NCBI RefSeq assembly: GCF_019083965.1
Contig: NZ_JAHRCY010000013.1
Location: 177,839-241,838 of the forward strand
DNA: 64,000 nucleotides
Reading direction: 5' to 3'
From: Catellatospora tritici
Lineage (GTDB): Bacteria > Actinomycetota > Actinomycetes > Mycobacteriales > Micromonosporaceae
The notes beneath the pieces are model-generated. The model saw only the letters and a list, made by a program, of their open reading frames with translations, did no database searches and was not told the origin of the DNA. The position numbers were made by a program, and so were the translations under genes. Positions 51,866 to 61,013 of the stretch are shown here, piece after piece (the stretch's first letter is position 1; each line of letters starts with the position of its first letter).

Positions 51866-53931
51866 CCGCGGTCGCGCCCGGCGTCTACCGCGACGCCTGG
51901 GGCATCCCGCACCTGTACGCCAACTCCGCCGACGAGCTGTCCTACCTGCAAGGACGCACGGCCGCGTACGACCGGGCGTGGCAGCTGGAGGTCGAGCGGT
52001 GGCGTGGCGAGGGCGTGCTCGCGGCTCGGCTGGGCGAGGTGGAACTGGGCTGGGACCGCTTCGCCCGCCGCGCCGGGCTCGACGCCACCGGACGGCGCTG
52101 CTTCGACCGGCTCGACGCCGACACCCGGCGCTGGCTCGGGGCGTACGTCGACGGCGTCAACGACGGTCTGGCCGCCGGGGCCGCACGGGCACCCGAGTTC
52201 GCCGCGGCCGCGACCGGTCCCGGCCGGTGGCGGCCCTGGTCGCCACTGAGCGTGTTCCTGGTGCAGCACATCCTGTTCGGCACGTTTCCCGACAAGCTGT
52301 GGCGCGCCCACGTACGCCGCACCCTCGGCCCGAACGGTCTGGCCCTGTTCGAGACCGAAGGGCCGGGCGGGTCGGGCAGCAACGCGTGGGCGGTCACCGG
52401 CGCGAGGTCCGGCACCGGTGCGCCGATGATCGCCGGGGACCCGCACCGGGTGCTCGAACTACCCGGCATCTACCAGCAGGTGCACCTGTCCTGCCCGGAG
52501 TTCGACATCGTGGGGCTGGCGTTCCCCGGCGTACCCGGCATCGCCCACTTCGGACACACCGGGCAGGTCGCCTGGGCGATCACCAACGCGATGGCCGACT
52601 ACCAGGACCTGTATCGCGAGCAGCTGCGCCGCGACGGCGAGCAGATCCTGGTACGCGACCCGGACGGCTGGGTGCCCGCGTCAGTGCGCCTCGAACCGAT
52701 CGAAGTGCGCGGCGGCCCTACCCGGCAGGTGGAGGTGATCGAGACGGCCCGGGGGCCGGTGATCGACGTCGACGCCCGTACCGGGGAGGGCGTCAGCCTG
52801 CGCACCCCGACGCTGGCAGGAGGCGATCTCGGGTTCGGGGCACTACCGGCGCTGCTGCGCGCCCGGACCGTCGTCGACGTCGAGCAGGCCATGGCCGGGT
52901 GGGTCGAGCCGGTGAACAGCGTGCTGGTCGCCGACACCACCGGCGCGGTACGGCGGCTGGCCGCGGGTCGCGTTCCCGTGCGTGACGAGCAGAACCGCCG
53001 CGGCCCGGTGCCCGGCTGGTCGCGGCGTCACGGGTGGCGCGACGGTTGGGCCGCCCTGCCCTCCGCCGGTCTCGTCGACGTCGCGGTGCACGCCAACGAT
53101 CGCCGTCCCGGCGACGGAGCCGATCTGGGTTCGGTGTTCGCGCCACCGCACCGGGGCCGCCGCATTCGCGAACTCCTGGCCGCCGACCGGCCGGCTGAGG
53201 CGATCCACGCCGACGACCGGCTACCGGCCGACGCGCTGCGGGACCTGCTGCGGGCGATACCGCCGCAGGAGCTGGCCGGCCCGGCCCGGCGGCTGCGCGA
53301 CCGGCTGCTGAGCTGGGACGGCCGGATGCGCGCGGACAGCACCGACGCCGGTGCGTTCGCGGCCTGGCGGGCCGCCCTGGCCCGGCGCCTGCACGACCAC
53401 CCGGCGCTCGCGCCGCTGCTGGTCCCGACCGGCTTCGACGCCCTGTTCGCCCCGTGGACGGACCCGTGTGCCCGCATCGGCTACGCGCTCGACACCATCG
53501 TGACCAGGCTGCACCACCTCGGCGGCGACCCGGCGCCCGCGGCGGCCGCCGCGCTGGCCGAGGTGGCCGCAGACGCCGAGCGGCAGTGGGGGAGCACCCA
53601 TGTCCTGAACCCGATCCGGGCGGCCGCCGACGCCGGGATCGACGCCGTGATCGCGGCGGCCTGTGGCACGGTCGCGTTGTCCGGCGACACCGACTGCGTG
53701 CTGTCCAACGCCAGCGTTCCGGGCGTCACCGACGCCTGCCGGCGCGGCCCGGTCGCCCGGTACGTCTGGAACCTGGCCGACCGTGACGCCAGCCGCTGGG
53801 TCGTGCCGTTCGGCGCCGACGGCGTGCCCGGCGCCCCCCACTTCGCCGACCAGTTGCCGCGCTGGGCGGTGGGCGAGCTGGTTCCCGTCGTCACCGACTT
53901 CACCCGCCTCCACCGACAGGAGCTGCCTTGA
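51862..53931 (+). CDS. Penicillin-acylase-family (Ntn) amidohydrolase in the des operon
   Basis: A 689-aa protein of the penicillin amidase family. Autocleavage should free Ser173 (G-SNAWAVTG) as the N-terminal nucleophile; the Asn and other pocket residues (HFGHTGQVAWAITNAMADYQ) are present. No signal peptide is seen, so it acts in the cytoplasm. It starts at GTG 51862 in a GTGA overlap with desD. Similar genes accompany des clusters in some Streptomyces (called desG there), where a role in acylated or aryl desferrioxamines has been proposed. It may hydrolyse or transfer an acyl group on the siderophore. Confidence 0.85.
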   Translation: MTAVAPGVYRDAWGIPHLYANSADELSYLQGRTAAYDRAWQLEVERWRGEGVLAARLGEVELGWDRFARRAGLDATGRRCFDRLDADTRRWLGAYVDGVNDGLAAGAARAPEFAAAATGPGRWRPWSPLSVFLVQHILFGTFPDKLWRAHVRRTLGPNGLALFETEGPGGSGSNAWAVTGARSGTGAPMIAGDPHRVLELPGIYQQVHLSCPEFDIVGLAFPGVPGIAHFGHTGQVAWAITNAMADYQDLYREQLRRDGEQILVRDPDGWVPASVRLEPIEVRGGPTRQVEVIETARGPVIDVDARTGEGVSLRTPTLAGGDLGFGALPALLRARTVVDVEQAMAGWVEPVNSVLVADTTGAVRRLAAGRVPVRDEQNRRGPVPGWSRRHGWRDGWAALPSAGLVDVAVHANDRRPGDGADLGSVFAPPHRGRRIRELLAADRPAEAIHADDRLPADALRDLLRAIPPQELAGPARRLRDRLLSWDGRMRADSTDAGAFAAWRAALARRLHDHPALAPLLVPTGFDALFAPWTDPCARIGYALDTIVTRLHHLGGDPAPAAAAALAEVAADAERQWGSTHVLNPIRAAADAGIDAVIAAACGTVALSGDTDCVLSNASVPGVTDACRRGPVARYVWNLADRDASRWVVPFGADGVPGAPHFADQLPRWAVGELVPVVTDFTRLHRQELP

Positions 53932-54500
53932 CCACCGCCTACGAGGAGCACGTGCCGGGGACGGGGACGTTCTCGCTGGTCGCCGTCGACCCCGCGCGCG
54001 ATGCGGAGCTGATGCACGGCTGGGTCACCCAGCCGGCCAACCGGTTCTGGGGCATGACCGACCACACGGTCGAGCAGGTACAGGAGATCTACGAGTTCGT
54101 CGACTCGCTGCCCCACCACTTCGCATACCTGATCCAGCTGAACGGGAACCCGATCGGCATCTTCCAGACGTACGAGCCCGCGCACGACCCGGTGGGGGAG
54201 TGCTATGCGGCCCTGCCGGGAGACATCGGGCTGCACCTGCTGCTGGCTCCCGGCGAGCACCGGGTGCCGAGGCTGACGCCTGCGGTCGTGCCGCTGCTGG
54301 TGCGGTTCGTGCTGCGCGACCCGGCAAAGGACCGGGTCGTGGTGGAGCCGGACGTGCGCAACCATCGGGCCGTACGCCGGATGGAGTTGCACGGGTTCGT
54401 TCCCGGACCGCAGATCGAGCTGCCGAACAAATGCGCCCAGCTGGCGTTCCTCACCCGGGACCGGTTCGAGGCGGTGCTCGGACCGGCGTCGTCATCCTGA
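53928..54500 (+). CDS. Second siderophore-type GNAT acyltransferase (DesC-like)
   Basis: A 190-aa GNAT starting at TTG 53928 in a TTGA overlap with the amidohydrolase; AGGAG lies just upstream. It shares DesC features: HGWVTQPANRFWGM, GDIGLHLLLAP, VVEPDVRNHRAVRRMELHGF. Having two DesC-type enzymes in one operon suggests acyl diversity at one end of the siderophore; des clusters with desG often carry such a gene (desH). The 173 bp after it hold no gene. Confidence 0.82.
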   Translation: MTTAYEEHVPGTGTFSLVAVDPARDAELMHGWVTQPANRFWGMTDHTVEQVQEIYEFVDSLPHHFAYLIQLNGNPIGIFQTYEPAHDPVGECYAALPGDIGLHLLLAPGEHRVPRLTPAVVPLLVRFVLRDPAKDRVVVEPDVRNHRAVRRMELHGFVPGPQIELPNKCAQLAFLTRDRFEAVLGPASSS

Positions 54501-54673
54501 CGGCGACGGCTCCGCGGCCGGCACCGTCACGGCGGCGTCACCCGGTGGGTTCGCGGTCCGGGCGCGGCACCTACGTCGGGGTAGGGGTGTGCATGTCAGA
54601 GGCGCGGGGTTCAAGGGTGTCAGCAAGCTGGACGTGCGGGATTCGCCGGCCGGTGCTCGCCGGGGCGCGGCTG

Positions 54674-55309
54674 CTACCCGGCACGCTCGACGACCATCTC
54701 ATTGAACGCGGGCTCGCCCTCGGTGCGGTGCGGTGCGGCCCTCCGGCGGTCGCGGAACCAGGTGCGCAGCACGTCGACGCCGAGAGCCGCGGCGAGCAGC
54801 ACGAAGGTGGCCAACTCACCGATCGGGTCGACCAGCCGGGTCACGTCGGGGTAGGTCGGCGGGTGGTTGTCGCTGACGAAGCCGGGGACCGTCGGCAGGA
54901 TCCACGAGATCGCGAGGAAGACCAGCAGTGCGGCGCCGGCCGAGGCGACCAGCGCGAGCCGCACGCGACGCCTGCGGTCGCCACGGGGTGAGAGCGCCGC
55001 CACCACGGGGCCGACCACGGCGGTGGCGCCCAGCGCCGTCGCGTCGCCGGTCGCGACCACCGGGACGGACAGCGCGAGCGCGGTCCACATCGCGGCTGTG
55101 GTGACCGCGGCCAGCGCGGCCGGCGCGACCATCCGGAGCGTCGGCGCCGACCGCCGGTCGGTGGCCCACAGCACGGCGGCCAGTTGCAGGACGATCAGGA
55201 CAGTCCAGACCGCCTGCGGGAGCGGCCGGTGCGCCTGGGTCGCGACGGCCGCCGCCTCGGCGGCGAGAACGGCGAGCCCAGCGATGCGGGCGGACACGCG
55301 GATGGTCAC
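54674..55309 (-). CDS. Membrane protein of unknown function, 211 aa
   Basis: About five membrane helices (AGLAVLAAEAAAVATQA, WTVLIVLQLAAVLW, AALAAVTTAAMWTALALSV, LALVASAGAALLVFLAISWI, ELATFVLLAAALGVDVL) with an arginine-rich tail. No family recognised. GTG 55309 is chosen as start; a TTG at 55315 is possible. Stands alone between the des operon and a lipoprotein. Confidence 0.7.
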   Translation of the reverse strand: MTIRVSARIAGLAVLAAEAAAVATQAHRPLPQAVWTVLIVLQLAAVLWATDRRSAPTLRMVAPAALAAVTTAAMWTALALSVPVVATGDATALGATAVVGPVVAALSPRGDRRRRVRLALVASAGAALLVFLAISWILPTVPGFVSDNHPPTYPDVTRLVDPIGELATFVLLAAALGVDVLRTWFRDRRRAAPHRTEGEPAFNEMVVERAG

Positions 55310-55431
55310 AGCCAACCCTAACCTCGCGGCCGCCGCACACCACCCGCCGACCGGTGGACCAGAGCGGTTCCGTTGGAGTCGCCGGTGCCCGGGGTGGACA
55401 CGGTTGCCTCACTTGCCTACCGTCGGCGGCC

Positions 55432-56199
55432 ATGAGATCGCGAATAGTACTGACCAGTGCCGTCGCGGGGGCGGTGCTGCTCGCGGGCTGCTCCTTCGGG
55501 TGGAGAACCGGTGAGCAGGCCGGACCCGCGCCTGCCACCACGGAAGGCGCCGTCGCGACGGCTGAGGCCGTGGCCAAGCTGCGCCTGGGCAACAACTTCA
55601 CCGAGATGAGCTTCCGGATGAATCTCGATCTCGGCGACCGGATGACCGCCGTCGCCTGGATGGACAACCCCCGCAAGCGGTTCGAGTCCTCGCTCAAGGC
55701 CTCCGGAGGGGTGACCGAGCTCCGGGTGATCGACGATGCCTGCTATCTGAACCTGGGCACGGGCGCGACGAGCAACGGTGAGCCCATCGGCTGGTTCCGC
55801 CTGGACCTCGAGCGGATCCCGGCCGACTTCAGGATCGACTTCACGCCCGGTCACAACGACCCGGGCGGCTCCGACCGCCTCATCGACGCGATCGTGTCCG
55901 CGCAGATCTCGGGTACGGAGATCGGCGGCACCATCGACTTGGCCAAGATCGGAGTCGGGTCCGGCGTCAGCGTGCCACCGCCCAAGGACGGTCAGTGGCC
56001 GGAGGAGGCGCACCGCCAGCCGTTCACCGCGAGCCTCGACGATCGCGGCTACCTGGTGCGGTTCGCGCTTTCGGTCAATGGCGCCGACGTGCTCCTGCGG
56101 TACGGCGACTTCTTCACGCCGGTGCAGGTCGAGCCGCCGCCCGGCGCGATCCCCGCGCCGGATCCGCTGTACTCGCTGCTCGGCGTGGTGCCGGCGTGA
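55432..56199 (+). CDS. LppX/LprG-like lipoprotein
   Basis: A 255-aa lipoprotein with lipobox LLAGC at the start (ATG 55432). The rest shows the LolA/LppX-type pattern: ATAEAVAKLRLGNNFTEMSFR, VAWMDNPRKRFES, VIDDACYLNLG and a long beta-rich C-terminal half. Mycobacterial relatives bind and carry lipids at the cell surface; here the ligand is unknown. A terminator hairpin follows. Confidence 0.75.
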   Translation: MRSRIVLTSAVAGAVLLAGCSFGWRTGEQAGPAPATTEGAVATAEAVAKLRLGNNFTEMSFRMNLDLGDRMTAVAWMDNPRKRFESSLKASGGVTELRVIDDACYLNLGTGATSNGEPIGWFRLDLERIPADFRIDFTPGHNDPGGSDRLIDAIVSAQISGTEIGGTIDLAKIGVGSGVSVPPPKDGQWPEEAHRQPFTASLDDRGYLVRFALSVNGADVLLRYGDFFTPVQVEPPPGAIPAPDPLYSLLGVVPA

Positions 56200-56242
56200 C
56201 CAGGCAGGTCGCCTCGCCGACCTGAGGTACAGCGCAAAGAGG

Positions 56243-56279
56243 GGCCCCTTCTCGGCGGACGTTCGGTCGGGAAGGGGCC
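56243..56279. terminator. Stem-loop terminator
   Basis: GGCCCCTTC (56243-56251) pairs with GAAGGGGCC (56271-56279) across a 19-nt loop, 44 bp after the lipoprotein stop. Confidence 0.6.
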
Positions 56280-56332
56280 GCTGCGTGTCTCGAAGCCGGG
56301 TGGCGCGTGGGGCCGGAAGTGTGCCAGGATGG

Positions 56333-56354
56333 CCAACAGTTCTAGAACAGTTGG
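56333..56354. promoter_or_regulatory. 22-bp palindromic operator at the trpB start
   Basis: CCAACAGTTCT joined directly to AGAACAGTTGG is an inverted repeat broken at a single symmetric pair. It ends where the GGAGGA ribosome site of trpB begins, 7 bp before GTG 56362. GntR/UTRA regulators bind such AC/GT palindromes, and one is encoded downstream at 58434. Confidence 0.65.
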
Positions 56355-56361
56355 AGGAACT

Positions 56362-57573
56362 GTGGGAACCATCGCTGCTCAGAGCCTCGCAGTGCTACCG
56401 GCGGCCGGGCTGATGCCCGATCCGGGCAGCGCCGGTCGCTTTGGCGAGTACGGCGGGCGCTTCGTGCCCGAGTCGCTGATCCCGGCCTGCGCCGAGGTGG
56501 AGGAGGCGTTCCGGCAGGCGTGGGCCGACCCGGGCTTCCGTCAGGATCTGGACCGCCTGCTGTCGGTGTACGCGGGCCGCCCGACCGCCCTCACCCCGGC
56601 CTGGAGCCTGTCGGCCGAACTCGGCATCACCCTGCTGCTCAAGCGGGAGGATCTGGCGCACACCGGCTCCCACAAAATCAACAACGTGCTCGGGCAGGCG
56701 CTGCTGGCCCGGCGGATGGGCCGCAGCCGGCTGATCGCCGAGACCGGCGCGGGCCAGCACGGCGTCGCCACCGCCACCGCCGCCGCGCTGCTGGGCCTGT
56801 CCGCCACCGTGTTCATGGGCGAGAAGGACATGGCCCGGCAGGAGCTGAACGTGCACCGGATGCGCGTGCTCGGCGCCGAGGTCGTCCCGGTGACCAGCGG
56901 CAGCCGTACGCTCAAGGACGCCACCAGCGAGGCGATGCGCCACTGGGTGACCTGCGTCGACGAGGCGTACTACTGCCTCGGGTCGGTGATGGGGCCGCAC
57001 CCCTATCCGTGGCTGGTGCGCGAGTTCCAGCGGGTCATCGGCACCGAGGCCAGAGCCCAGTGCGCCGTCGAGCTGCCCGCCGCGATCCCGGACTACGTGG
57101 TCGCGTGCGTCGGCGGCGGCTCCAACGCCGCGGGCACCTTCGCCGGATTCGCCGACACGACCGCGCAGCTCGTCGGGGTCGAGGCGGCCGGTGGCGCCGC
57201 GATCGCCGACGGGCGGGTGGCGGTGATGCACGGGCACCGCTCGTACGCCGTCCAGGACGAGCACGGGCAGATCCTGGAGGCGGAGTCGATCGCCGCCGGG
57301 CTGGACTACCCCGGCGTCGGGCCGGAGCACGCCCACCTGCACGACATCGGCCGCGCCCGCTACGTCACCGTCACCGACGACGAGGTGCTCGCCGCCGTAC
57401 GCAGGCTGGCCCGTGCCGAGGGCATTCTGCCCGCGCTGGAGTCGGCGCACGCCGTGGCCTGGGTGATCCGCGCCGCCGAGAGCGGCGAGCTGCCACCGCA
57501 CGCCACCGTGCTGCTCACCCTGTCCGGCCGGGGCGACAAGGACACCTCGACCCTGCTGGAGGTGGCTCGATGA
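56362..57573 (+). CDS. trpB: Tryptophan synthase beta chain
   Basis: A 403-aa TrpB that joins indole and serine with PLP. PLP Lys105 is in HTGSHKINN; the phosphate loop GGGSNAAGTF and the ERVGEYGGRFVPE-like start (FGEYGGRFVPESLI) are kept. It is followed by trpA in an ATGA overlap, but no trpE, D, C or G is near, unlike a full trp operon. This may be a second, specially regulated copy (inference) controlled through the palindrome before it. GTG start with strong GGAGGA. Confidence 0.95.
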   Translation: MGTIAAQSLAVLPAAGLMPDPGSAGRFGEYGGRFVPESLIPACAEVEEAFRQAWADPGFRQDLDRLLSVYAGRPTALTPAWSLSAELGITLLLKREDLAHTGSHKINNVLGQALLARRMGRSRLIAETGAGQHGVATATAAALLGLSATVFMGEKDMARQELNVHRMRVLGAEVVPVTSGSRTLKDATSEAMRHWVTCVDEAYYCLGSVMGPHPYPWLVREFQRVIGTEARAQCAVELPAAIPDYVVACVGGGSNAAGTFAGFADTTAQLVGVEAAGGAAIADGRVAVMHGHRSYAVQDEHGQILEAESIAAGLDYPGVGPEHAHLHDIGRARYVTVTDDEVLAAVRRLARAEGILPALESAHAVAWVIRAAESGELPPHATVLLTLSGRGDKDTSTLLEVAR

Positions 57574-58370
57574 CCGCGACGATCGGCGGCACCGCACTCG
57601 AACCGTGGCTGCGGGAACGCCGCGACGCCGGACGCAAGCTGCTGGCGCCGTACCTGACCGCGGGCGTCTGCGACGGCTGGACCGACTATCTGCGCGCCTA
57701 CGCCGACGCGGGCGCCGACGCGATCGAGATCGGGCTGCCGTTCTCCGAACCGGTGGTCGACGGGCCGACCGTGCAGGAGGCCTCCGACCGGGCGCTGCGC
57801 CGGGGCGCCAACGTGCGCGACATCCTCGCCGAGCTGCGGCAGGTGCGCCTGGACGTGCCGCTGGCGGTCATGACCTACTACCACCTGGTCCAGCGCGAGG
57901 GGGTCGAAGTGTTCTGCGCGAACCTCGCCGAGGCGGGGGTGCGCGGGCTGATCGTGCCGGACCTGCCGGTGGACGAGCTGGGCACGCTGGAGCGCGCCGC
58001 CGCGGCCGCCGGGGTGGACCTGGTGCTGGTGGCCGCGCCCAGCAGCACCCCGGCCCGGCTGCGGGAGATCGCGGCCCGCAGCCGCGGTTTCGTGTACGCG
58101 GTCAGCGTGATGGCCCCCACGGGTGTCCGCGCCGAACTCGCCGAGACGGCCGGGCGGCTCGCGTCCCAGTTGCAGCAGGTGACCGACCTGCCGGTGCTGC
58201 TCGGCTTCGGCATCGCCACCCCCGACCACGCCGTGGCCGGGGCGCGGACCGCCGACGGGGTCGCCGTCGGCTCGGCGCTGATGCGCGCCATCCTCGACGG
58301 GGCCACCCCGACGCAGGTCGGGGCGCTGGTGGCGCAGTTGCGCGACGCGCTGGACCGGGCGTACGCCTGA
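57570..58370 (+). CDS. trpA: Tryptophan synthase alpha chain
   Basis: A 266-aa TIM barrel that cleaves indole-3-glycerol phosphate. The active-site region reads GADAIEIGLPFSEPVVDGPT: the catalytic Glu and Asp are kept, but the usual SDPLADGP is SEPVVDGP, a small divergence that fits a paralogue. GFGIATPDHA and GVAVGSAL phosphate-binding loops follow. Coupled to trpB through an ATGA overlap. Confidence 0.93.
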   Translation: MTATIGGTALEPWLRERRDAGRKLLAPYLTAGVCDGWTDYLRAYADAGADAIEIGLPFSEPVVDGPTVQEASDRALRRGANVRDILAELRQVRLDVPLAVMTYYHLVQREGVEVFCANLAEAGVRGLIVPDLPVDELGTLERAAAAAGVDLVLVAAPSSTPARLREIAARSRGFVYAVSVMAPTGVRAELAETAGRLASQLQQVTDLPVLLGFGIATPDHAVAGARTADGVAVGSALMRAILDGATPTQVGALVAQLRDALDRAYA

Positions 58371-58433
58371 GCGGGGTGGCGGGGACGCGATACTGCTCGC
58401 GTCCCCGCACCTCGCTGACAGGAGCGCCCGCGC

Positions 58434-59180
58434 ATGCCAGGTCCCCGCTACCGGGCCATCGCCGCCGACCTCGCCGACCGCATCCGCAAGGGCGAGTTCG
58501 CGCCGGGCACGGCCCTGCCCGCCCAGCGCGAGTTGGGCAGCAACTACGACGTGGCGCTGGCGACGGTGCGGCAGGCGCTGCAGGCCCTGGTCGACGACGG
58601 GCTGATCGTGGTCGAGGCCGGTCGGGGCACCTTCGTCGCGCCGACCCGCCCCGCGTACCGGCTGGACACCCTGCGCAGCTTCGTCGACGACCTGCGCGAC
58701 CAGGGCCACGAGGTCTCCACCCGGGTCGTGTCCTGCTCGCTGCGGGCCATGCCCGCGTGGGTCACGGCGCTGTGGGGTGAGCGCGACGGCACTGCCAAGG
58801 CGCTGCGGCTGGAACGGGTCCGGCTGGTCGACGGGGCACCAGCCATCCACCAGGTCTCCTGGGTGGACCAGCCGTACGCCGACACCGTGCGGACCTGCGA
58901 CTTCACGCGTACGGCGCTTTACGCGGCGTTGGCCGACGCCGGGATGCGGATAGCCTCGGCGGGCGAGCAGATCGCCGCCCAAGCGCTGCCCGCCGCCAGC
59001 GCGGCTGTGCTGGACCGTCCCGAGGGGGCACCGGTGCTGGTCAGCGAACGGGTGACCCGGACGGTCGCCGGGACGGTCGGCGTGGTCGACCGGGCGATCA
59101 TCGCCGCTGAGCTGGCCATCCGCGCGCAGCGGACGGTGAACCAGGTGTCGGTCCAGTGGGGTGCCCCGGGCCGGGCCTAG
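58434..59180 (+). CDS. GntR/UTRA (HutC-type) transcriptional regulator
   Basis: A 248-aa regulator: winged-helix domain at the start (YRAIAADLADRIRKGEFAPG, then ATVRQALQALVDDGLI) and a UTRA effector domain (LRSFVDDLRDQGHEVSTRV, ending ERVTRTVAGTVGVVDRAI). It lies 63 bp after trpA on the same strand. The trpB-proximal palindrome is its likely target (inference). UTRA ligands are often amino acids or sugars. Confidence 0.9.
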   Translation: MPGPRYRAIAADLADRIRKGEFAPGTALPAQRELGSNYDVALATVRQALQALVDDGLIVVEAGRGTFVAPTRPAYRLDTLRSFVDDLRDQGHEVSTRVVSCSLRAMPAWVTALWGERDGTAKALRLERVRLVDGAPAIHQVSWVDQPYADTVRTCDFTRTALYAALADAGMRIASAGEQIAAQALPAASAAVLDRPEGAPVLVSERVTRTVAGTVGVVDRAIIAAELAIRAQRTVNQVSVQWGAPGRA

Positions 59181-59193
59181 CCCACGCGGTCGG

Positions 59194-59756
59194 TCAGGTC
59201 GCCGGAGTGGCTTCCCGGGCCAGGACGCCCAGGTAGCCGTTGGCGACGATCAGTTTTGCCCGGTCGGAGTAGAAGTCCGGGTCGTCGGGCAGCGTCGTGG
59301 CCAGCCCGTCGACGTAGCGGTTGAACATGCAGAACGCCGCCGCGATCAGCACCGTGTCGTGGATCTCCAGGTCGGTGGCGCCCTCGGCGCGGGCCACGGC
59401 GACCAGTTCGTCGGTCACCTCGCGGCCGCTGCGCTGGACCGCCGCCGCGATGCCCAGCAGCGCGCCCAGCTTCGCCGAGACCGGGGCGGCGGCCGCGTCG
59501 TCGCGCACCGACTCGACCAGGTCCATGCCCTCCGGTAACTGCGCCGCGGCGTAGGCGGCATGGGCGGAGTAGCAGTAGCGGCACTCGTTGAGCCCCGACA
59601 CGTAGGCCGCGATCAGCTCGCGTTCGCCCCGGTCAGCGTGCTCGGTCCGCGGAGCAGCGCCTCGACGAGGCCGTTGAGCGGGACCGCCGTCTCGGGGCGG
59701 AAGCGGAACAGGCCCCGGATGCCCGGTTGGTCGGTCGGCAAGGTCACGTGCGGCAT
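59194..59756 (-). pseudogene. AhpD-like carboxymuconolactone-decarboxylase-family gene with a frameshift
   Basis: ATG 59756 opens MPHVTLPTDQPGIRGLFRFR and runs to TGA after GPSTLTGANAS. One base after this point the family sequence continues in another frame: RGERELIAAYVSGLNECRYC, with the AhpD-type CxxC motif (CRYC, then SAHAAYAA). The shift lies in the CCCCGG run at about 59626-59632, where one missing G/C pair would restore a 187-aa peroxidase-related protein. Either a pseudogene, a phase-variable tract or a sequencing error. The rest of the protein is well preserved, which favours a recent or artefactual event. Confidence 0.85.
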
Positions 59757-59917
59757 GGATATCCCCTGGTCGATGGGCACCGGGCCCACCACCGCGACGC
59801 CTCCCCGACCACCTTATCGACGATCGTCATTTCGTCAATCGGTCTGACGAGATCGAGCAGCCTGGCACTGGTGGCACCCATCACGCGGGACGGCAGCGAT
59901 TGCGGCCCGCCAGTACG

Positions 59918-60889
59918 ATGCCGCGCATGCTCCGACCACCCCGCTCGAGGTCCGCCGCCACGGCTGACTCGCCCATCGAGGCGGCCGAGGCCGGGTCGCG
60001 GCGGCGCACCTTCGCGGTGCGGGCCGCGTGGCTGGGCGGACCGCTGACGGCGATGACTGCCCTCACTGCTGTCAGCGGGACGGTCGGCCTGCCGCACGCG
60101 GTGCGCACGGGCCTCGTGGTGGTGGCCTTCGGCGGCGCGATCGTGCTGGTCGGCCACCTGTGCGGCCAGTGGGCCAACCGGGCGCTGCTGGTGGTCACGC
60201 TGGTCGCCGTCGGGCTCGGCGCTGTCGGCATCAGCTTCACCGCACCGCTGCTGGTGCTGCGAGCCCGCGGTGAGTCGATCACGGTGGTCGTGCGGTCTGA
60301 GGAGCGTGTCACCCCGTGGCTGTGGTCAGCGCGACGCCATCAACGGAACCGCCAATGGCGCTACGAGCTCGCCACTGCGGACGGACACCCGCTGCCCGGC
60401 GAGATCGTGCTCAGCGAGGACGAGTGGGACGTCTCCGACCGGGTCGTGGTCGTGTACGACCCGGCCGGGCAGGTCGAGCCACAGCCGCCAGACGCTCTTG
60501 ACGACATCGACGCGGTGCTGGCGTTCTTCGCGGCGACGGCAGGTGCCGGGGTGCTGCTCGGGCTGGTCACCGTCGGGTGGGGGATGCGACCAGGCGCCGA
60601 GGCGCGCCTGCGCGCGGCGCGGGCCGAGCGGGCGACCCGGTCGAAGCGCCGCGCAGCCCGGACGTGGTTCCGGCCGCTCGGCCGGACCCGGCGCATCCTC
60701 GGCCGGGCCTGGCTCGCGTTCGGGCTGGCGGTCCTCGGCGCTGGGATCGCGGGCGTCCGCTGGGGCGCCGGCGACCACTCGGGCGCCTCGGGCGCGGTGG
60801 TGGGAGGCTGGTTCGGCGTGGTCCTCGGCCTGCTCACCGTGCTGCTGAGCCGCGGCCCCGCGTTCGGCCGCGACACCCGCACGCGCTAG
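59918..60889 (+). CDS. Multi-pass membrane protein of unknown function, 323 aa
   Basis: Two membrane helices near the start (GPLTAMTALTAVSGTVGL; LLVVTLVAVGLGAVGISF), an extracytoplasmic beta-rich domain (about 115-195, RGESITVVVRSEERVTPW and VVVVYDPAGQVEPQPPDALD), one helix, a basic cytoplasmic loop and two last helices. The layout resembles DUF3592-like proteins, but I am not certain. ATG 59918 or 59927 are both possible. The previous 161 bp hold its promoter and that of the divergent frameshifted gene. Confidence 0.7.
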   Translation: MPRMLRPPRSRSAATADSPIEAAEAGSRRRTFAVRAAWLGGPLTAMTALTAVSGTVGLPHAVRTGLVVVAFGGAIVLVGHLCGQWANRALLVVTLVAVGLGAVGISFTAPLLVLRARGESITVVVRSEERVTPWLWSARRHQRNRQWRYELATADGHPLPGEIVLSEDEWDVSDRVVVVYDPAGQVEPQPPDALDDIDAVLAFFAATAGAGVLLGLVTVGWGMRPGAEARLRAARAERATRSKRRAARTWFRPLGRTRRILGRAWLAFGLAVLGAGIAGVRWGAGDHSGASGAVVGGWFGVVLGLLTVLLSRGPAFGRDTRTR

Positions 60890-60920
60890 CCGCCAGCGCC
60901 AGCGCCGACGCGGTCGTTGT

Positions 60921-60982
60921 GTGCGGTTTCGGGAAAACTGCACGAATCGGAGCCTTGATTCCTGCGGTTTCCCCGAAACTGC
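60921..60982. repeat. 62-bp REP-like palindromic repeat, copy 2
   Basis: Same element as at 37440-37501 (55 of 62 bases equal; the first 26 bases identical). Arms at 60923-60942 and 60963-60982 pair at 17 of 20 positions around a 20-nt loop. Between two same-strand genes, 32 bp before the GNAT start. Confidence 0.85.
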
Positions 60983-61013
60983 AGCCACTCGGCGGGCGCT
61001 CTAGGGTGGGGGC

